From CAZGLR01 sp964526635 (GTDB taxonomy: Bacteria; Zixibacteria; MSB-5A5; GN15; JAAZOE01): a stretch of DNA of 23,233 nt. Location: NCBI GenBank assembly GCA_964526635.1, contig CAZGLR010000047.1, forward strand, positions 1 to 23,233, written 5' to 3'. A program made the translations under genes and the position numbers. The notes beneath the pieces were generated by a model. That model ran no database searches, was not told the DNA's origin, and saw only the letters and a program-made list of their open reading frames with translations. Below are positions 1 to 7,865 of the stretch, piece by piece (positions within the stretch are counted from its first letter, which is position 1; every line of letters begins with the position of its first letter).

Positions 1-111
1 AACATAGGGCGTTAGAAAAAACGACAGGACAGCGGCGGTGATATAGACTATCCAGTTCGACCCGAGATTTGCGATAAAACGATGGCGCATAACAGGGAAG
101 TAATATATCAT
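1..111 (-). CDS. Partial polysaccharide flippase-like membrane protein (N-terminus)
   Basis: Reading leftwards from ATG at 111 the frame stays open to the window edge and encodes 37 residues, containing MRHRFIANLGSNWIVY and then a hydrophobic stretch ending FFLTPYV. A short basic leader with an NLGSNW motif followed by the first membrane helix is typical of Wzx/MATE-type oligosaccharide flippases (known family pattern). ATG at 90 is an alternative start and matches the usual family N-terminus better; neither start has a clear ribosome binding site. The gene is divergent from the lipoprotein at 250. The assignment rests on a short N-terminal fragment only. Confidence 0.5.
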   Translation of the reverse strand, partial: MIYYFPVMRHRFIANLGSNWIVYITAAVLSFFLTPYV

Positions 112-159
112 CGCCGGCGGTAAAAGGGAAAGGGATGTTTAGGTTAATTTCATAACTAT

Positions 160-187
160 TTGCCTTTTCCGTGTAAAAGGCTATATA
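160..187 (+). promoter_or_regulatory. Possible sigma-70 promoter for the lipoprotein gene
   Basis: TTGCCT at 160-165 and TATATA at 182-187 are separated by 16 bases. The expected transcription start is near 194, leaving a leader of about 56 nt that includes the GGAGG ribosome binding site at 236-240. Both boxes are partial matches, so this is only a candidate. Confidence 0.3.
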
Positions 188-249
188 TACTGTCAGAGGC
201 GAATATATTGCTGCTGCAATCGGGAAAGACCCAACGGAGGAATTCCATA

Positions 250-879
250 ATGCGCCAACTCACACCACTGCCGATAAAACTCCTGATTATATTGACGATG
301 GTTATATTTCTTTCCGCCTGCGGTTCCGATTCACAAACCAAGGCCGACCCGCGCGACACATTGCAAAAGCAATGGCCCGACGATGTCAGTCAACTTATCC
401 GGTATTTCGAAGAGGTGCGCCGTCATGGCCTGATGGGGCATATGGATACGGTCCTGGCGATGCGCGATTCGGTAACCGTAAAGTTCATCCTCGACTATTA
501 TGCCTTTCGTAACGGAACCCTTGATTCCACCACTGCCGCGACCTGGGCCTGGGGCTGGCCGCACGTCGCCGGCCTGCCGATCGTGCAGGACACTATGTAT
601 GACAACTGGCGCCGGCTGATCTTCTACACCGAGGGTGTCTCCAAACAAACGATGGAAGAACGGGCTATTTATCCGGTGTTGATGTTTCGACAGGAGCATA
701 GTGGCTGGAAGTTTTCCAACGCCATGCGGCTGGAAGATTTTAAATACGATGGCGAGGGGAATATCGTGGTCCGTTCCGATTTCCGCAATCTCCACGATCT
801 TTTTCGGCTGCCGCCGGAATTTCCCGTTATTGATTCACTGAAAATGCGCGACGGCCCCACCCCGCAACCGATCGAATAG
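250..879 (+). CDS. Lipoprotein of unknown function
   Basis: A 209-aa protein with a signal peptide of about 23 residues ending in the lipobox LSAC, so it is expected to be lipidated on that Cys and membrane anchored. The frame is open from an upstream ATG at 160, but ATG 250 is chosen because GGAGG lies 9 bases before it (236-240) and it puts the signal peptide at the N-terminus. The mature part is mixed alpha/beta with many aromatic residues (for example the stretch TWAWGWPHVAG) and no motif I recognise. It is followed by a nested inverted repeat and then the permease gene. Function unknown. Confidence 0.8.
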   Translation: MRQLTPLPIKLLIILTMVIFLSACGSDSQTKADPRDTLQKQWPDDVSQLIRYFEEVRRHGLMGHMDTVLAMRDSVTVKFILDYYAFRNGTLDSTTAATWAWGWPHVAGLPIVQDTMYDNWRRLIFYTEGVSKQTMEERAIYPVLMFRQEHSGWKFSNAMRLEDFKYDGEGNIVVRSDFRNLHDLFRLPPEFPVIDSLKMRDGPTPQPIE

Positions 880-881
880 AA

Positions 882-938
882 CCGGCGATAATCCGGCCGG
901 TCGCTGGTTTCCAGCAACAGTTTTGCCATTATCGCCGG
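882..938. repeat. Nested inverted repeat after the lipoprotein gene
   Basis: CCGGCGATAAT at 882-892 is perfectly complementary to ATTATCGCCGG at 928-938. Between them lies a second perfect hairpin, GCTGG/CCAGC at 903-907 and 911-915 with a TTT loop. It begins three bases after the lipoprotein stop codon. The position suggests an mRNA 3'-end structure, but there is no U-run, so it is not a classical intrinsic terminator. Confidence 0.6.
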
Positions 939-1083
939 ATAAAGCACCGGGCGCTTTGCGCTGTTCAGATGGACAATAACATCGCTGCAGCCGTTTAAAA
1001 AAACAGCCGTGTTGTTACATATCCTCACCACACATTAAAAATCCGATATCGCACCCGACTAAAAATCATTTATTTTTACGAGT

Positions 1084-2292
1084 ATGATATGGCTGGTTGC
1101 AACTGTTTTTGTGGGCGTCTACGTGGGCATGATACTGGGGAAGATCCCCGGTCTTGCGCTTGACCGCACCGGCATCGCCCTTTTGGGTGCGATTGTTCTG
1201 ATAACCGCAGGAATTGTACCGCCGGGTCGATTTCTGGATGCCATTGACGTCAGCACTATCGTGCTGCTGTTTGGTCTCATGGTCCTTTCCGCGCAGTTTC
1301 GTCTTGCAGGCGCGTATTCAGCTATTGTATCGGCCCTCGGTCGCCATTCACTCGGACCATCTCATTTTTTGGGGGTTATCGTGGTGACCACGGCCGTGCT
1401 GTCGGCGCTGCTTATCAACGATGTCGTGTGCCTTGCAGTCACTCCGGTTGTTATCGCAATCTGTTCAAAACGCGGCTTTAACCCATTGCCTTATCTGCTG
1501 GCCGTCGCGTGCGCATCAAATATCGGATCGGCTGTCACCCTGGTTGGCAATCCGCAGAATATTCTGGTCGGGCAAACTCTGAGGATGTCATTTGTGAGCT
1601 ATTTGCTCGACAGTCTGGTTCCGGTTCTTCTCAGCCTTGGATCGCTCTGGGTAATTCTCTGCCACCAGTATAGAAATCAATGGATGCTCCCGACGTCACT
1701 TTCGCAGATCACCGTACCGCCATTCAGCATATGGCAGACAGTCAAGGGCATGCTGATTGTGATCATACTTCTGTTTGTCTATCTCAGCGGCCTGTTTCCC
1801 CGCGATTTGATCACGCTGGGGGGAGCCGGTGTGTTGTTGTGTTCACGCCGTCTTCACTCACGCGCGAATCTCAGCCTGGTCGACTGGCAGTTGCTGGTCC
1901 TGTTTATTGGGCTGTTTATCGTTAATTTCGCCGTCCGCGAGTCAGGCCTGCTTCATTCACTTCAGAGCATAGTGCTCACCCTCGGCATTGACCTGCAGCA
2001 GTCGGGATGGCTATTTCTGACCTGCGCTGTACTCTCGAATATTGTATCCAATGTTCCGGCGGTGATGCTGCTTTTGCCGCTGGTCGAACATCCGTCGGCC
2101 GGTGCAATTCTGGCGTTATCATCGACTTTAGCAGGGAATTTGATTATTGTCGGCTCTATTGCAAATATAATTGTCGTCGATCAGGCGGCCCGGATGGGCA
2201 TCCGGATTGGCTGGCTTGACCATGCGAAAACCGGCCTGCCCGTGACGATGGTTTCACTGGCTGTTGCCGGATTATGGCTATGGATATGGTGA
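1084..2292 (+). CDS. ArsB/CitM/NhaD-type (ion transporter superfamily) permease
   Basis: A 402-aa, very hydrophobic protein with about ten to twelve membrane segments. Sequence features fit the ion transporter (IT) superfamily that includes ArsB, NhaD and citrate/dicarboxylate carriers: N112-D113 in the stretch LLINDVVCLAVTPV, the motif SNIGSA (145-150) followed by GNPQNI (155-160), and a second-half counterpart with SNIVSNVPAVMLLLP and GSIANIIV. These inverted-repeat hairpin motifs form the substrate site in that superfamily. The substrate (arsenite, Na+/H+, sulfate or carboxylate) cannot be read from sequence. ATG 1084 has no convincing ribosome binding site. The gene is convergent with selD. 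Confidence 0.8.
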   Translation: MIWLVATVFVGVYVGMILGKIPGLALDRTGIALLGAIVLITAGIVPPGRFLDAIDVSTIVLLFGLMVLSAQFRLAGAYSAIVSALGRHSLGPSHFLGVIVVTTAVLSALLINDVVCLAVTPVVIAICSKRGFNPLPYLLAVACASNIGSAVTLVGNPQNILVGQTLRMSFVSYLLDSLVPVLLSLGSLWVILCHQYRNQWMLPTSLSQITVPPFSIWQTVKGMLIVIILLFVYLSGLFPRDLITLGGAGVLLCSRRLHSRANLSLVDWQLLVLFIGLFIVNFAVRESGLLHSLQSIVLTLGIDLQQSGWLFLTCAVLSNIVSNVPAVMLLLPLVEHPSAGAILALSSTLAGNLIIVGSIANIIVVDQAARMGIRIGWLDHAKTGLPVTMVSLAVAGLWLWIW

Positions 2293-2425
2293 TGATTCAC
2301 CGGCCCGGAGGGACCCATACCAAAGAGATGAATTCTGCCAGGGGCAATGATACGCTGATCCAGGCAGGGATAACAAATTCCCGATTTTTCTATATACCGA
2401 ATATTTAAACAGCAGTGTGCGCCCG

Positions 2426-3484
2426 CTACTTCACGACGACAGCATATTGGCCTTTTGTGACCGCCTGCCCGATCACGGCGGCATCCACACCACCATCAAG
2501 CAGCGCCGCCAGCGTATCATCGGCGCGATCCGAACCGATCGCGATAAGCAACCCGCCGGAGGTTTGGGCGTCATAGATGATATCATGCACATATGTGGGA
2601 TGATGTTCGGCAATAGAAATTTTGCCGACCAAATGATCCCGATTGGCGTTGGCCCCACCGGTCAAAGCCCCGGCCTGAGCATGGGCAATCGTCCCGGGCA
2701 GCAGCTTTACCTTAGAAAACTCGATTTCCAGCGTAACGCCCGAGGCTGAAGCCATCTCATACACATGCCCGCCCAACCCGAAACCGGTAATATCTGTAGC
2801 GGCCGACGCCATGAATTGACTCATCACTTCCGCGCCGACTTTGTTCAGGGAGATCATCGACGCCACCACGGCCTCGGTTTCAGCATCCGACGCCTTGCCC
2901 TGCTTGACCGCAGTGCAGATAATCCCGGTCCCGATCGGTTTGGTCAGAATCAGTACATCGCCGGGCCGTGCCCCGGAATTTGTAATAATGCGCCGGGTGT
3001 CAATTGTCCCGGTCACCGCCAGACCATATTTGAGCTCTTTATCCTTAACCGAATGCCCCCCGACAATGACAGCTCCGGCCTCGGCGATCTTATCAGCCCC
3101 GCCCTGTAAAATATCACCAACCAGGTCAGGGGAGAGTCCGGCCGGAAAGCCAAGAATATTGAGCGCTGTGATCGGCGTCCCGCCCATGGCATAGACATCC
3201 GAGAGAGCATTGGCCGCCGCAACCTGACCGAACGTAAAGGGATCATCGACAATCGGCGGGAAAAAGTCGACTGTCTGGACCAGCGCCAGCGTTTCGGTCA
3301 ACTGAAATACACCGGCATCATCGACACCATCGATCCCCACCAGAAGACGGTCGGAAGTCGGGGGCGTAAATCTCTTAAGCACCTCGCCCAGCACCGCCGG
3401 GCCGACTTTGGACGCTCAACCGGCGCAGGAGACTTCAGCGGTCAGCCGAACCATGGTCTCTTTCTTTTTATCCGGATTTTCCAT
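2426..3484 (-). CDS. selD: Selenide, water dikinase containing selenocysteine (SelD)
   Basis: SelD makes selenophosphate from selenide and ATP, the selenium donor for Sec-tRNA and selenouridine. Conventional reading gives an N-terminally truncated ORF from 3394. Upstream, the same frame runs from ATG 3484 through one UGA at 3418-3416 (codon 23) in the context VSCAG-UGA-ASKVGPAVLGEVL. In SelD this is exactly the catalytic Cys/Sec position, followed by the conserved Lys (K26 here). Including that codon gives 352 residues, the normal SelD length. Other hallmarks are DDAGVF, the NALSDVYAMGG stretch and the C-terminal TSGGLL. A hairpin suited to bacterial Sec insertion follows the UGA. The genome must therefore encode SelA, SelB and tRNA-Sec elsewhere; none is in this window. 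Confidence 0.93.
3386..3402 (-). promoter_or_regulatory. Candidate bacterial SECIS hairpin in selD
   Basis: On the minus strand, 13 nt after the UGA (3418-3416), the 17 nt from 3402 to 3386 fold into a 6-bp stem (GCCCGG with CTGGGC, one G-U pair) capped by the 5-nt loop CGGTG. Bacterial SECIS elements are short hairpins in the coding region shortly after the UGA with G and U in the apical loop, so size, spacing and loop all fit. The folding was done by eye. Confidence 0.65.
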
Positions 3485-3588
3485 TACAGATAAGTACGCT
3501 ATCGCCATGGCGATTTCAAGCAAAAGGATTGGTTAAAGGCGGTAAAATCACAAAATCAGCAAAGATATTGCCAAATGGCCTGATATTT

Positions 3589-3617
3589 ACTATATTAACG
3601 TGTTGATATATCAGCAA
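3589..3617 (-). promoter_or_regulatory. Candidate sigma-70 promoter for selD
   Basis: On the minus strand TTGCTG (3617-3612) and TATAGT (3594-3589) are separated by 17 bases. The -10 box differs from consensus at one base. The predicted start near 3582 leaves a leader of about 98 nt before ATG 3484. Confidence 0.45.
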
Positions 3618-3907
3618 ACAGGGGCCGTTGAGGATAGCATCAGCAATGAACCGTCGATAACTTTTTACGACAGCTACGTCGGAAATTAGCGGTTTTTTGT
3701 GTATAATAGGTAAAACACCGGTCTTGCGCTATCGGACACTATCTACCATAGGGGGCACGGGCGCGACGGTGTCAATTGAGGCACGTAGATTTCGGGCGCA
3801 CACAAATGGTTAGACAATCAAAAATATGTGCCGTCCAGAGAAAAGGCCGTGCCGAATCCTGCCAGGCAGACAATCGGGAAAATCGGTAGGGGAAAATTAT
3901 TCAGACG

Positions 3908-3934
3908 GGGAACAATATCTGTTAGCCCTTTGTT
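3908..3934 (+). promoter_or_regulatory. SigR/SigH-type ECF promoter upstream of the sigma factor
   Basis: GGGAAC at 3908-3913 and GTT at 3932-3934 are separated by exactly 18 bases. The Streptomyces SigR consensus is GGGAAT-N18-GTT and mycobacterial SigH uses GGAAC/T with a GTT -10 (established knowledge). The downstream gene is itself a SigR-like ECF factor, so this is probably an autoregulatory promoter. The -10 lies 45 bases before ATG 3980. Confidence 0.6.
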
Positions 3935-3979
3935 TTATCAGATGGTCGGCAGATACTCCCCGGATAGTTAAGGAGTACC

Positions 3980-4561
3980 ATGGTTGACCGAGAAAAAGCC
4001 AGGTTTCGTGAGCGTTTTGAGCGCGAAGCTATGCCACATACAGACGCGCTGATGCGAACCGCGAAACGGATGACCAAAAATGATGCAGAATCGGAGGACT
4101 TGGTCCAGGAAACTATGCTCAAGGCGTACCGCTTCTTTGATAAATTCGAAGAGGGTACAAACTGCAAAGCATGGTTGTTCAAGATCATGACCAACATTTT
4201 CATCAACAATTATCGCTCACGGTCTAAAGCACCGTCGTCGATAGCCGTTGAAGATGTTGATGATGGTTTCCTGTACGGACAACTTGCGAAAAATTACAGC
4301 GTCTCTGACCCGGAAAAAGAATTCTTTTCGAAAATATTCGATGATGATGTCAGAGAGGCAATCAGTAACCTGCCCGATGATTTCCGTCTGGTGGTAGTGC
4401 TCTCCTTCCTCGAGGGATTCTCGTATCAGGAGATCGCCGACATCACGGGACTTCAAATCGGTACGGTCAAATCGCGCCTTCATCGCGGACGCAAGTTACT
4501 TCAAAAATCACTATTGGATTATGCCCTGCGGAGCGGATACATAAAGGAGCCATTGAATTGA
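3980..4561 (+). CDS. ECF RNA polymerase sigma factor, SigR/SigH-like
   Basis: A 193-aa sigma-70 family factor with only regions 2 and 4. Region 2 (about residues 35-79) includes ESEDLVQETMLKAYRFFDKF and the SigR-like stretch EGTNCKAWLFKIMTNIFINN. Region 4 (about 124-173) includes LSFLEGFSYQEIADITGL and GTVKSRLHRGRKLL, the -35 recognition helix-turn-helix. The EGTNxKAWL signature and the N-terminal RFEREAMPHTDALMRTAKRM resemble the thiol-stress group (SigR, SigH). AGGAG at 3971-3975 supports ATG 3980. The stop codon overlaps the anti-sigma start in TTGA (4558-4561), so the two are translationally coupled. A matching promoter lies upstream, suggesting positive autoregulation under redox or envelope stress. 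Confidence 0.9.
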   Translation: MVDREKARFRERFEREAMPHTDALMRTAKRMTKNDAESEDLVQETMLKAYRFFDKFEEGTNCKAWLFKIMTNIFINNYRSRSKAPSSIAVEDVDDGFLYGQLAKNYSVSDPEKEFFSKIFDDDVREAISNLPDDFRLVVVLSFLEGFSYQEIADITGLQIGTVKSRLHRGRKLLQKSLLDYALRSGYIKEPLN

Positions 4562-5331
4562 ATTGTAGACAAGCTCTCCGCCTTCTTTATGATGTTATCG
4601 ATAGGGAAGCGAGCCAGATCGACACCGAGGCTGTTGAAGATCATTTGAAAAAATGCCGTCACTGCATGGCGCGTTATGAATTCGAACGCATGTTTCAGAC
4701 CTTCGTCATCGACAAGGGTCGGGATTCAGATAAGTCCATCCAACTCAAACAGCGCATTCTGACAAATCTCGATCAGATCGACGCCGCTGGGGGGGTCGGC
4801 AGCTCCCGAACCCCTTTTAAGTGGCCGGCCGTGGCTATTGCCGCTGCCGCGGCTCTTTTGATCTGTGTTGCAGCCACCGTCATGGTTTCTGATTTTTATC
4901 GTTTCCAGACCGACATCGTACCGTTTATCAATGCCCATACGGCCGGCACCACGACTGCCAAAACCGTCGATACATATGGCACCGATCCCTTTGATTATCT
5001 CGAAGCGACCTCCGGTATCCGTCTCAATTCGGATAAGTTCTCAGCCGAGTCGATTCAATCAATCTCGGTAGATACTATCAAGGGCATTCGTTTCGCCCGC
5101 CTGGAGATGCTGGGACCCAAGAACTCGACCGTATCTGTCTTCATCACCGAGGCCACAAACTACCATATCCCGAAGAACAAGCGGGAGATAATCAACGGTC
5201 AGGAATATTTTGTTCATTCCTGTGATGCCTGCAACCTGATCGGACATACTGTCGGTGACCTGGTGTTTTTGTTAATCGCTGAACCCTGCTGCCCAACCAC
5301 TGACCTTGCCAGACTGGCCGCCACTATGTAG
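4558..5331 (+). CDS. Membrane-anchored zinc-binding (ZAS) anti-sigma factor
   Basis: A 257-aa protein. The N-terminus has the zinc anti-sigma signature C3 ... H29-X3-C33-X2-C36, as in RsrA/RshA, which hold SigR-type sigma factors and release them on thiol oxidation. A single membrane helix follows (about 89-110, AVAIAAAAALLICVAATVMV). The remaining 145 residues should be extracytoplasmic and end with C222-X2-C225 and the adjacent pair C244-C245. Soluble RsrA is about 100 residues, so the membrane anchor and outer domain are unusual for this sigma group. The TTG start is chosen because AAAGGAG (4543-4549) lies 8 bases upstream and the start overlaps the sigma stop codon. It ends 12 bases before the TPR gene. 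Confidence 0.87.
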   Translation: MNCRQALRLLYDVIDREASQIDTEAVEDHLKKCRHCMARYEFERMFQTFVIDKGRDSDKSIQLKQRILTNLDQIDAAGGVGSSRTPFKWPAVAIAAAAALLICVAATVMVSDFYRFQTDIVPFINAHTAGTTTAKTVDTYGTDPFDYLEATSGIRLNSDKFSAESIQSISVDTIKGIRFARLEMLGPKNSTVSVFITEATNYHIPKNKREIINGQEYFVHSCDACNLIGHTVGDLVFLLIAEPCCPTTDLARLAATM

Positions 5332-5343
5332 TGTCGCGGCGGC

Positions 5344-6426
5344 ATGCGCCCAAAATTCTTATTGCGACAGATTGCCGCATCATGCTTCTTGAATAGTATG
5401 ATGCGATGTGTTTCCGCTCTTCTTATCTGGCTGCTTCTGCCGGCCATCGCCTGGGCCGCTCCGGGAAATCATTTCCCCGACGCAATCGAACCCGTCCTCA
5501 ATCGCATTACCGCTGAAATATATAACGATAATTTTGCCGGCGCCGAATCCCTGCTTGATTCTCTCTGCACCACGCTGTCACCCCCGGCCCCGGTTTGCCG
5601 GATGTTCCGCGCCACCATTTATCAGTCGCATATGATGGCCGCCGAAAATGATACCCTTGAACACCACCTATTCGCCCAGCTCGATAGTCTCGAGGCTGCG
5701 GCCGGGAATATGCTCGAAAACGGCGACGATTCCGCATTGGCCTGGTATTATCTGGGGCAGGCACATGCCTATCGCGCGCTGTACCTGGGACGGTCCGGGA
5801 AGTTGCTCGATGCCATTGGTTCCGGCCTGAAAGCCCGCAGCGCCTATATTCGTGGCTATACGCACGACAGTTCCTTCCATGATATCGCCCTGGGCCTGGG
5901 ATCCTACCGCTACTGGAAATCGGTCAAAACGGAATTTATCAACTGGACACCATTGGTGAAAAACGAATGGCGCGAGGGCATACGCCTTTTGAAACTGGCC
6001 GCCGATTCATCGGAAATTTCGCGCGAAGCCGCCCGGACCTCCTTGCTCTGGGTGTATATCAATGAGGGCGACTATGATGCCGCAATCCGCCTGGCGGACC
6101 GGATGCGCCGGGAATATCCTGAGGGTCTGACTTTCCACTGGGCACTGGGGCAGGCGTTTTTTGAGATGAAGGATTACCGGATGGCGTCGTCAGTATACCA
6201 GTCGATTTTAAACCATCTCCTGCAAAAACCCGGTAACTACTACAACATCGTTGAAGCAGGATATTATCTCAGCCGCTGTTATCGCAGACTGTCCCAAAAC
6301 GACCCCATTTATGTCCCACGTTTGGAACGCCTTCGGATTGACATCGCTTCGTATCCGATTCCCGTAGAAACACGCCGACGGCAAGCCGATAAACTCGATG
6401 ACATCAATGGTCCGCTGGCCAGATAA
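5344..6426 (+). CDS. Exported TPR-like helical repeat protein
   Basis: A 360-aa protein with a signal peptide whose core is LLIWLLLPAIAWA, probably cleaved after AWA-AP. The mature protein is almost entirely helical with TPR-like repeats, for example SALAWYYLGQAHAYRALYLG, YINEGDYDAAIRLADRM and LTFHWALGQAFFEMKDYRMA followed by SSVYQSIL. A conserved-looking middle segment (ALGLGSYRYWKSVKTEFINW) resembles nothing I can name. ATG 5344 is 12 bases after the anti-sigma stop codon, but ATG 5398 or 5401 would give a more usual signal peptide; no start has a strong ribosome binding site. Position in the sigma/anti-sigma operon suggests an envelope role, perhaps as a scaffold. This is inference. Confidence 0.75.
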   Translation: MRPKFLLRQIAASCFLNSMMRCVSALLIWLLLPAIAWAAPGNHFPDAIEPVLNRITAEIYNDNFAGAESLLDSLCTTLSPPAPVCRMFRATIYQSHMMAAENDTLEHHLFAQLDSLEAAAGNMLENGDDSALAWYYLGQAHAYRALYLGRSGKLLDAIGSGLKARSAYIRGYTHDSSFHDIALGLGSYRYWKSVKTEFINWTPLVKNEWREGIRLLKLAADSSEISREAARTSLLWVYINEGDYDAAIRLADRMRREYPEGLTFHWALGQAFFEMKDYRMASSVYQSILNHLLQKPGNYYNIVEAGYYLSRCYRRLSQNDPIYVPRLERLRIDIASYPIPVETRRRQADKLDDINGPLAR

Positions 6427-6484
6427 CCGATAAAAACCGGTAAAATAACCTCCGAAGTGTCCGACCTATAGAGTAGATAAAGAT

Positions 6485-7375
6485 ATGGATTCAGGATTAT
6501 ACACGAATATGGAAAAACTGCTCGAGTCCAATAGAACGCTCGATAAAATCGTCGGAACGATTGGCGATCTCCCGGCTTCACCGGCTATTGTCGCCCAGTT
6601 GATGAATCTGACCTCCGATATCAATACAAATATCGAACGCGTCTGCCAGGCGATCTCGGTCGATCAGTCGATGACCGCACGCATTCTCAAGATTTCCAAC
6701 TCGACTTTCTATGGCCGCTCCAAGGAAGTCGGCTCGCTCAAAGAAGCGGTGATTCTGCTGGGATTCAAAACTCTCCGCTCGATGGTCCTGGCGGCATCAA
6801 CCCGATCACTCTACGATGGCTCCGATACCCGCATCTCTGAAGCCCTCTGGGAACATTCCCTGGCCACCGCGCTGGCCGGACGGATTATCGCACGATCGGT
6901 CAAACATCCCTATGTCGAAGAAGCCTTCATCTGCGGCCTGATGCATGATATCGGTAAGCTGGTCCTGATTCAGAAAATTCCGGCCCAGTACGGCCGGCTG
7001 ATCGAAATAGTCGAACGGGATCAGGCTGTCTTTATCGAACTGGAAGACCAGATGCTCGGCTTCAATCACACCGATGTCGGTATCCTGCTGCTGCATAAAT
7101 GGTCCTTCCCGCAACTGCTCTCCGAAACTGTTTTTGAGCATCATCTCCCGAAACCATCCGAAAACGAAAACGACTCGACACCGCTCAGTTATGTCGTCAA
7201 CCTGGCCAATCAGATGGCCAAGGGCGTTGATGTCGGATTCAATGATGCCCGCGAGACGGACCTGGCTGTTCTCCCTGCTGCGAATATCCTGGGACTGGAT
7301 ACCGAACGGCTCGGCAACCTCCAACTCGAGCTGGCCGAGACTTTCGAGCTCGAACGCGGCGCGTTTAAGCTTTAA
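6485..7375 (+). CDS. HDOD domain protein
   Basis: A 296-aa, single-domain protein. The HDOD fold is visible from about residue 25 (GDLPASPAIVAQLMNLTSD) through the FYGRSKEVGSLKEAVILLGF segment to the HD part: LWEHS at 121-125 and LMHDIGKL with H154-D155. HDOD proteins are HD-related regulators of signalling, often lacking phosphohydrolase activity, and usually work in cyclic-di-GMP, two-component or motility control. No receiver or output domain is fused. The ribosome binding site before ATG 6485 is weak. It lies 58 bases after the TPR gene and may be co-transcribed. Intrinsic-terminator-like repeats follow. Confidence 0.9.
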   Translation: MDSGLYTNMEKLLESNRTLDKIVGTIGDLPASPAIVAQLMNLTSDINTNIERVCQAISVDQSMTARILKISNSTFYGRSKEVGSLKEAVILLGFKTLRSMVLAASTRSLYDGSDTRISEALWEHSLATALAGRIIARSVKHPYVEEAFICGLMHDIGKLVLIQKIPAQYGRLIEIVERDQAVFIELEDQMLGFNHTDVGILLLHKWSFPQLLSETVFEHHLPKPSENENDSTPLSYVVNLANQMAKGVDVGFNDARETDLAVLPAANILGLDTERLGNLQLELAETFELERGAFKL

Positions 7376-7427
7376 CATCCGCCTCACGCGACCAACGCCA
7401 TTGCAGATATCAAAATTATCTCTTGTT

Positions 7428-7576
7428 CCCGTACCCCACGCGGCGTCCGAGTGGGTTTTTCATTACACTTTCGGTCTATGAGTTAAGGTACTCTTTTTCC
7501 GGGAAGGCGGTCGACTGTTTGCAGTTCCGAAAGTGTATCCCTGATCGCACCCGGTCGCCGGGTGCGGTACCGGGTC
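7428..7576 (+). repeat. Repeat A, copy 1 (full length)
   Basis: About 149 bp beginning CCCGTACCCC and ending GCGGTACCGGGTC, so the ends are mutually complementary. Near the left end is a hairpin (arms 7435-7443 and 7447-7455, one G/A mismatch in this copy) followed by TTTTT. Near the right end is a perfect 9-bp hairpin, CGCACCCGG at 7546-7554 and CCGGGTGCG at 7558-7566. It matches copies 2 and 3 closely. Confidence 0.85.
7435..7460 (+). terminator. Terminator-like hairpin after the HDOD gene
   Basis: The left hairpin of repeat A copy 1 (arms 7435-7443 and 7447-7455, loop CGT) is followed by five T residues. It lies 60 bases after the HDOD stop codon in the same direction. One mismatch in the stem weakens this copy compared with those at 7705 and 7873. 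Confidence 0.55.
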
Positions 7577-7697
7577 CTTGAACGCTGGTCACCCCTGAGG
7601 ACGGCATTAACATTAGTTTAGTATAATTCCACACCGCTGCAGCAGTGTATTTTGCAGCTCAGGATCGGATTAATAAGTCTTTATCCTGCCTCTACAC

Positions 7698-7765
7698 CCC
7701 GTACCCCACTCGGCGTCCGAGTGGGTTTTTCATTACACTTTCGGTCTATGAGTTAAGGTACTCTT
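7698..7765 (+). repeat. Repeat A, copy 2 (interrupted by gap)
   Basis: 68 bases nearly identical to the start of copy 1, running directly into the N run. The left hairpin is perfect here: CCCACTCGG at 7705-7713 and CCGAGTGGG at 7717-7725, then TTTTT to 7730, a textbook intrinsic terminator shape. The right part is lost in the gap. Confidence 0.85.
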
Positions 7766-7865
7766 NNNNNNNNNNNNNNNNNNNNNNNNNNNNNNNNNNN
7801 NNNNNNNNNNNNNNNNNNNNNNNNNNNNNNNNNNNNNNNNNNNNNNNNNNNNNNNNNNNNNNNNN
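7766..7865. other. Assembly gap of 100 N
   Basis: Exactly 100 N, a conventional placeholder length rather than a measured one. Both edges are repeat A: copy 2 runs into it and copy 3 starts at the first base after it, so the assembler probably failed on tandem repeat copies. Confidence 0.95.

Larger units (their letters stand above)
3485..3979. other. 495-bp divergent intergenic region between selD and the ECF sigma gene
   Basis: Apart from the selD promoter candidate and the SigR-type promoter near its right end, I see no gene here. A perfect TATAAT occurs at 3702-3707 on the + strand but has no good -35. The stretch 3740-3900 is not assigned: I see no recognisable riboswitch core, tRNA or ORF with coding character. 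Confidence 0.5.

Noticed and set aside
669..1031. 120-aa ORF on the minus strand overlapping the lipoprotein gene
   Set aside because: Part reads like protein (VFLNGCSDVIVHLNSAKRP), but it overlaps a well-supported gene, crosses the inverted repeat and has no ribosome binding site.
3740..3900. Riboswitch or tRNA-Sec upstream of the sigma gene
   Set aside because: No T-loop, acceptor pairing or known riboswitch core could be found by eye.
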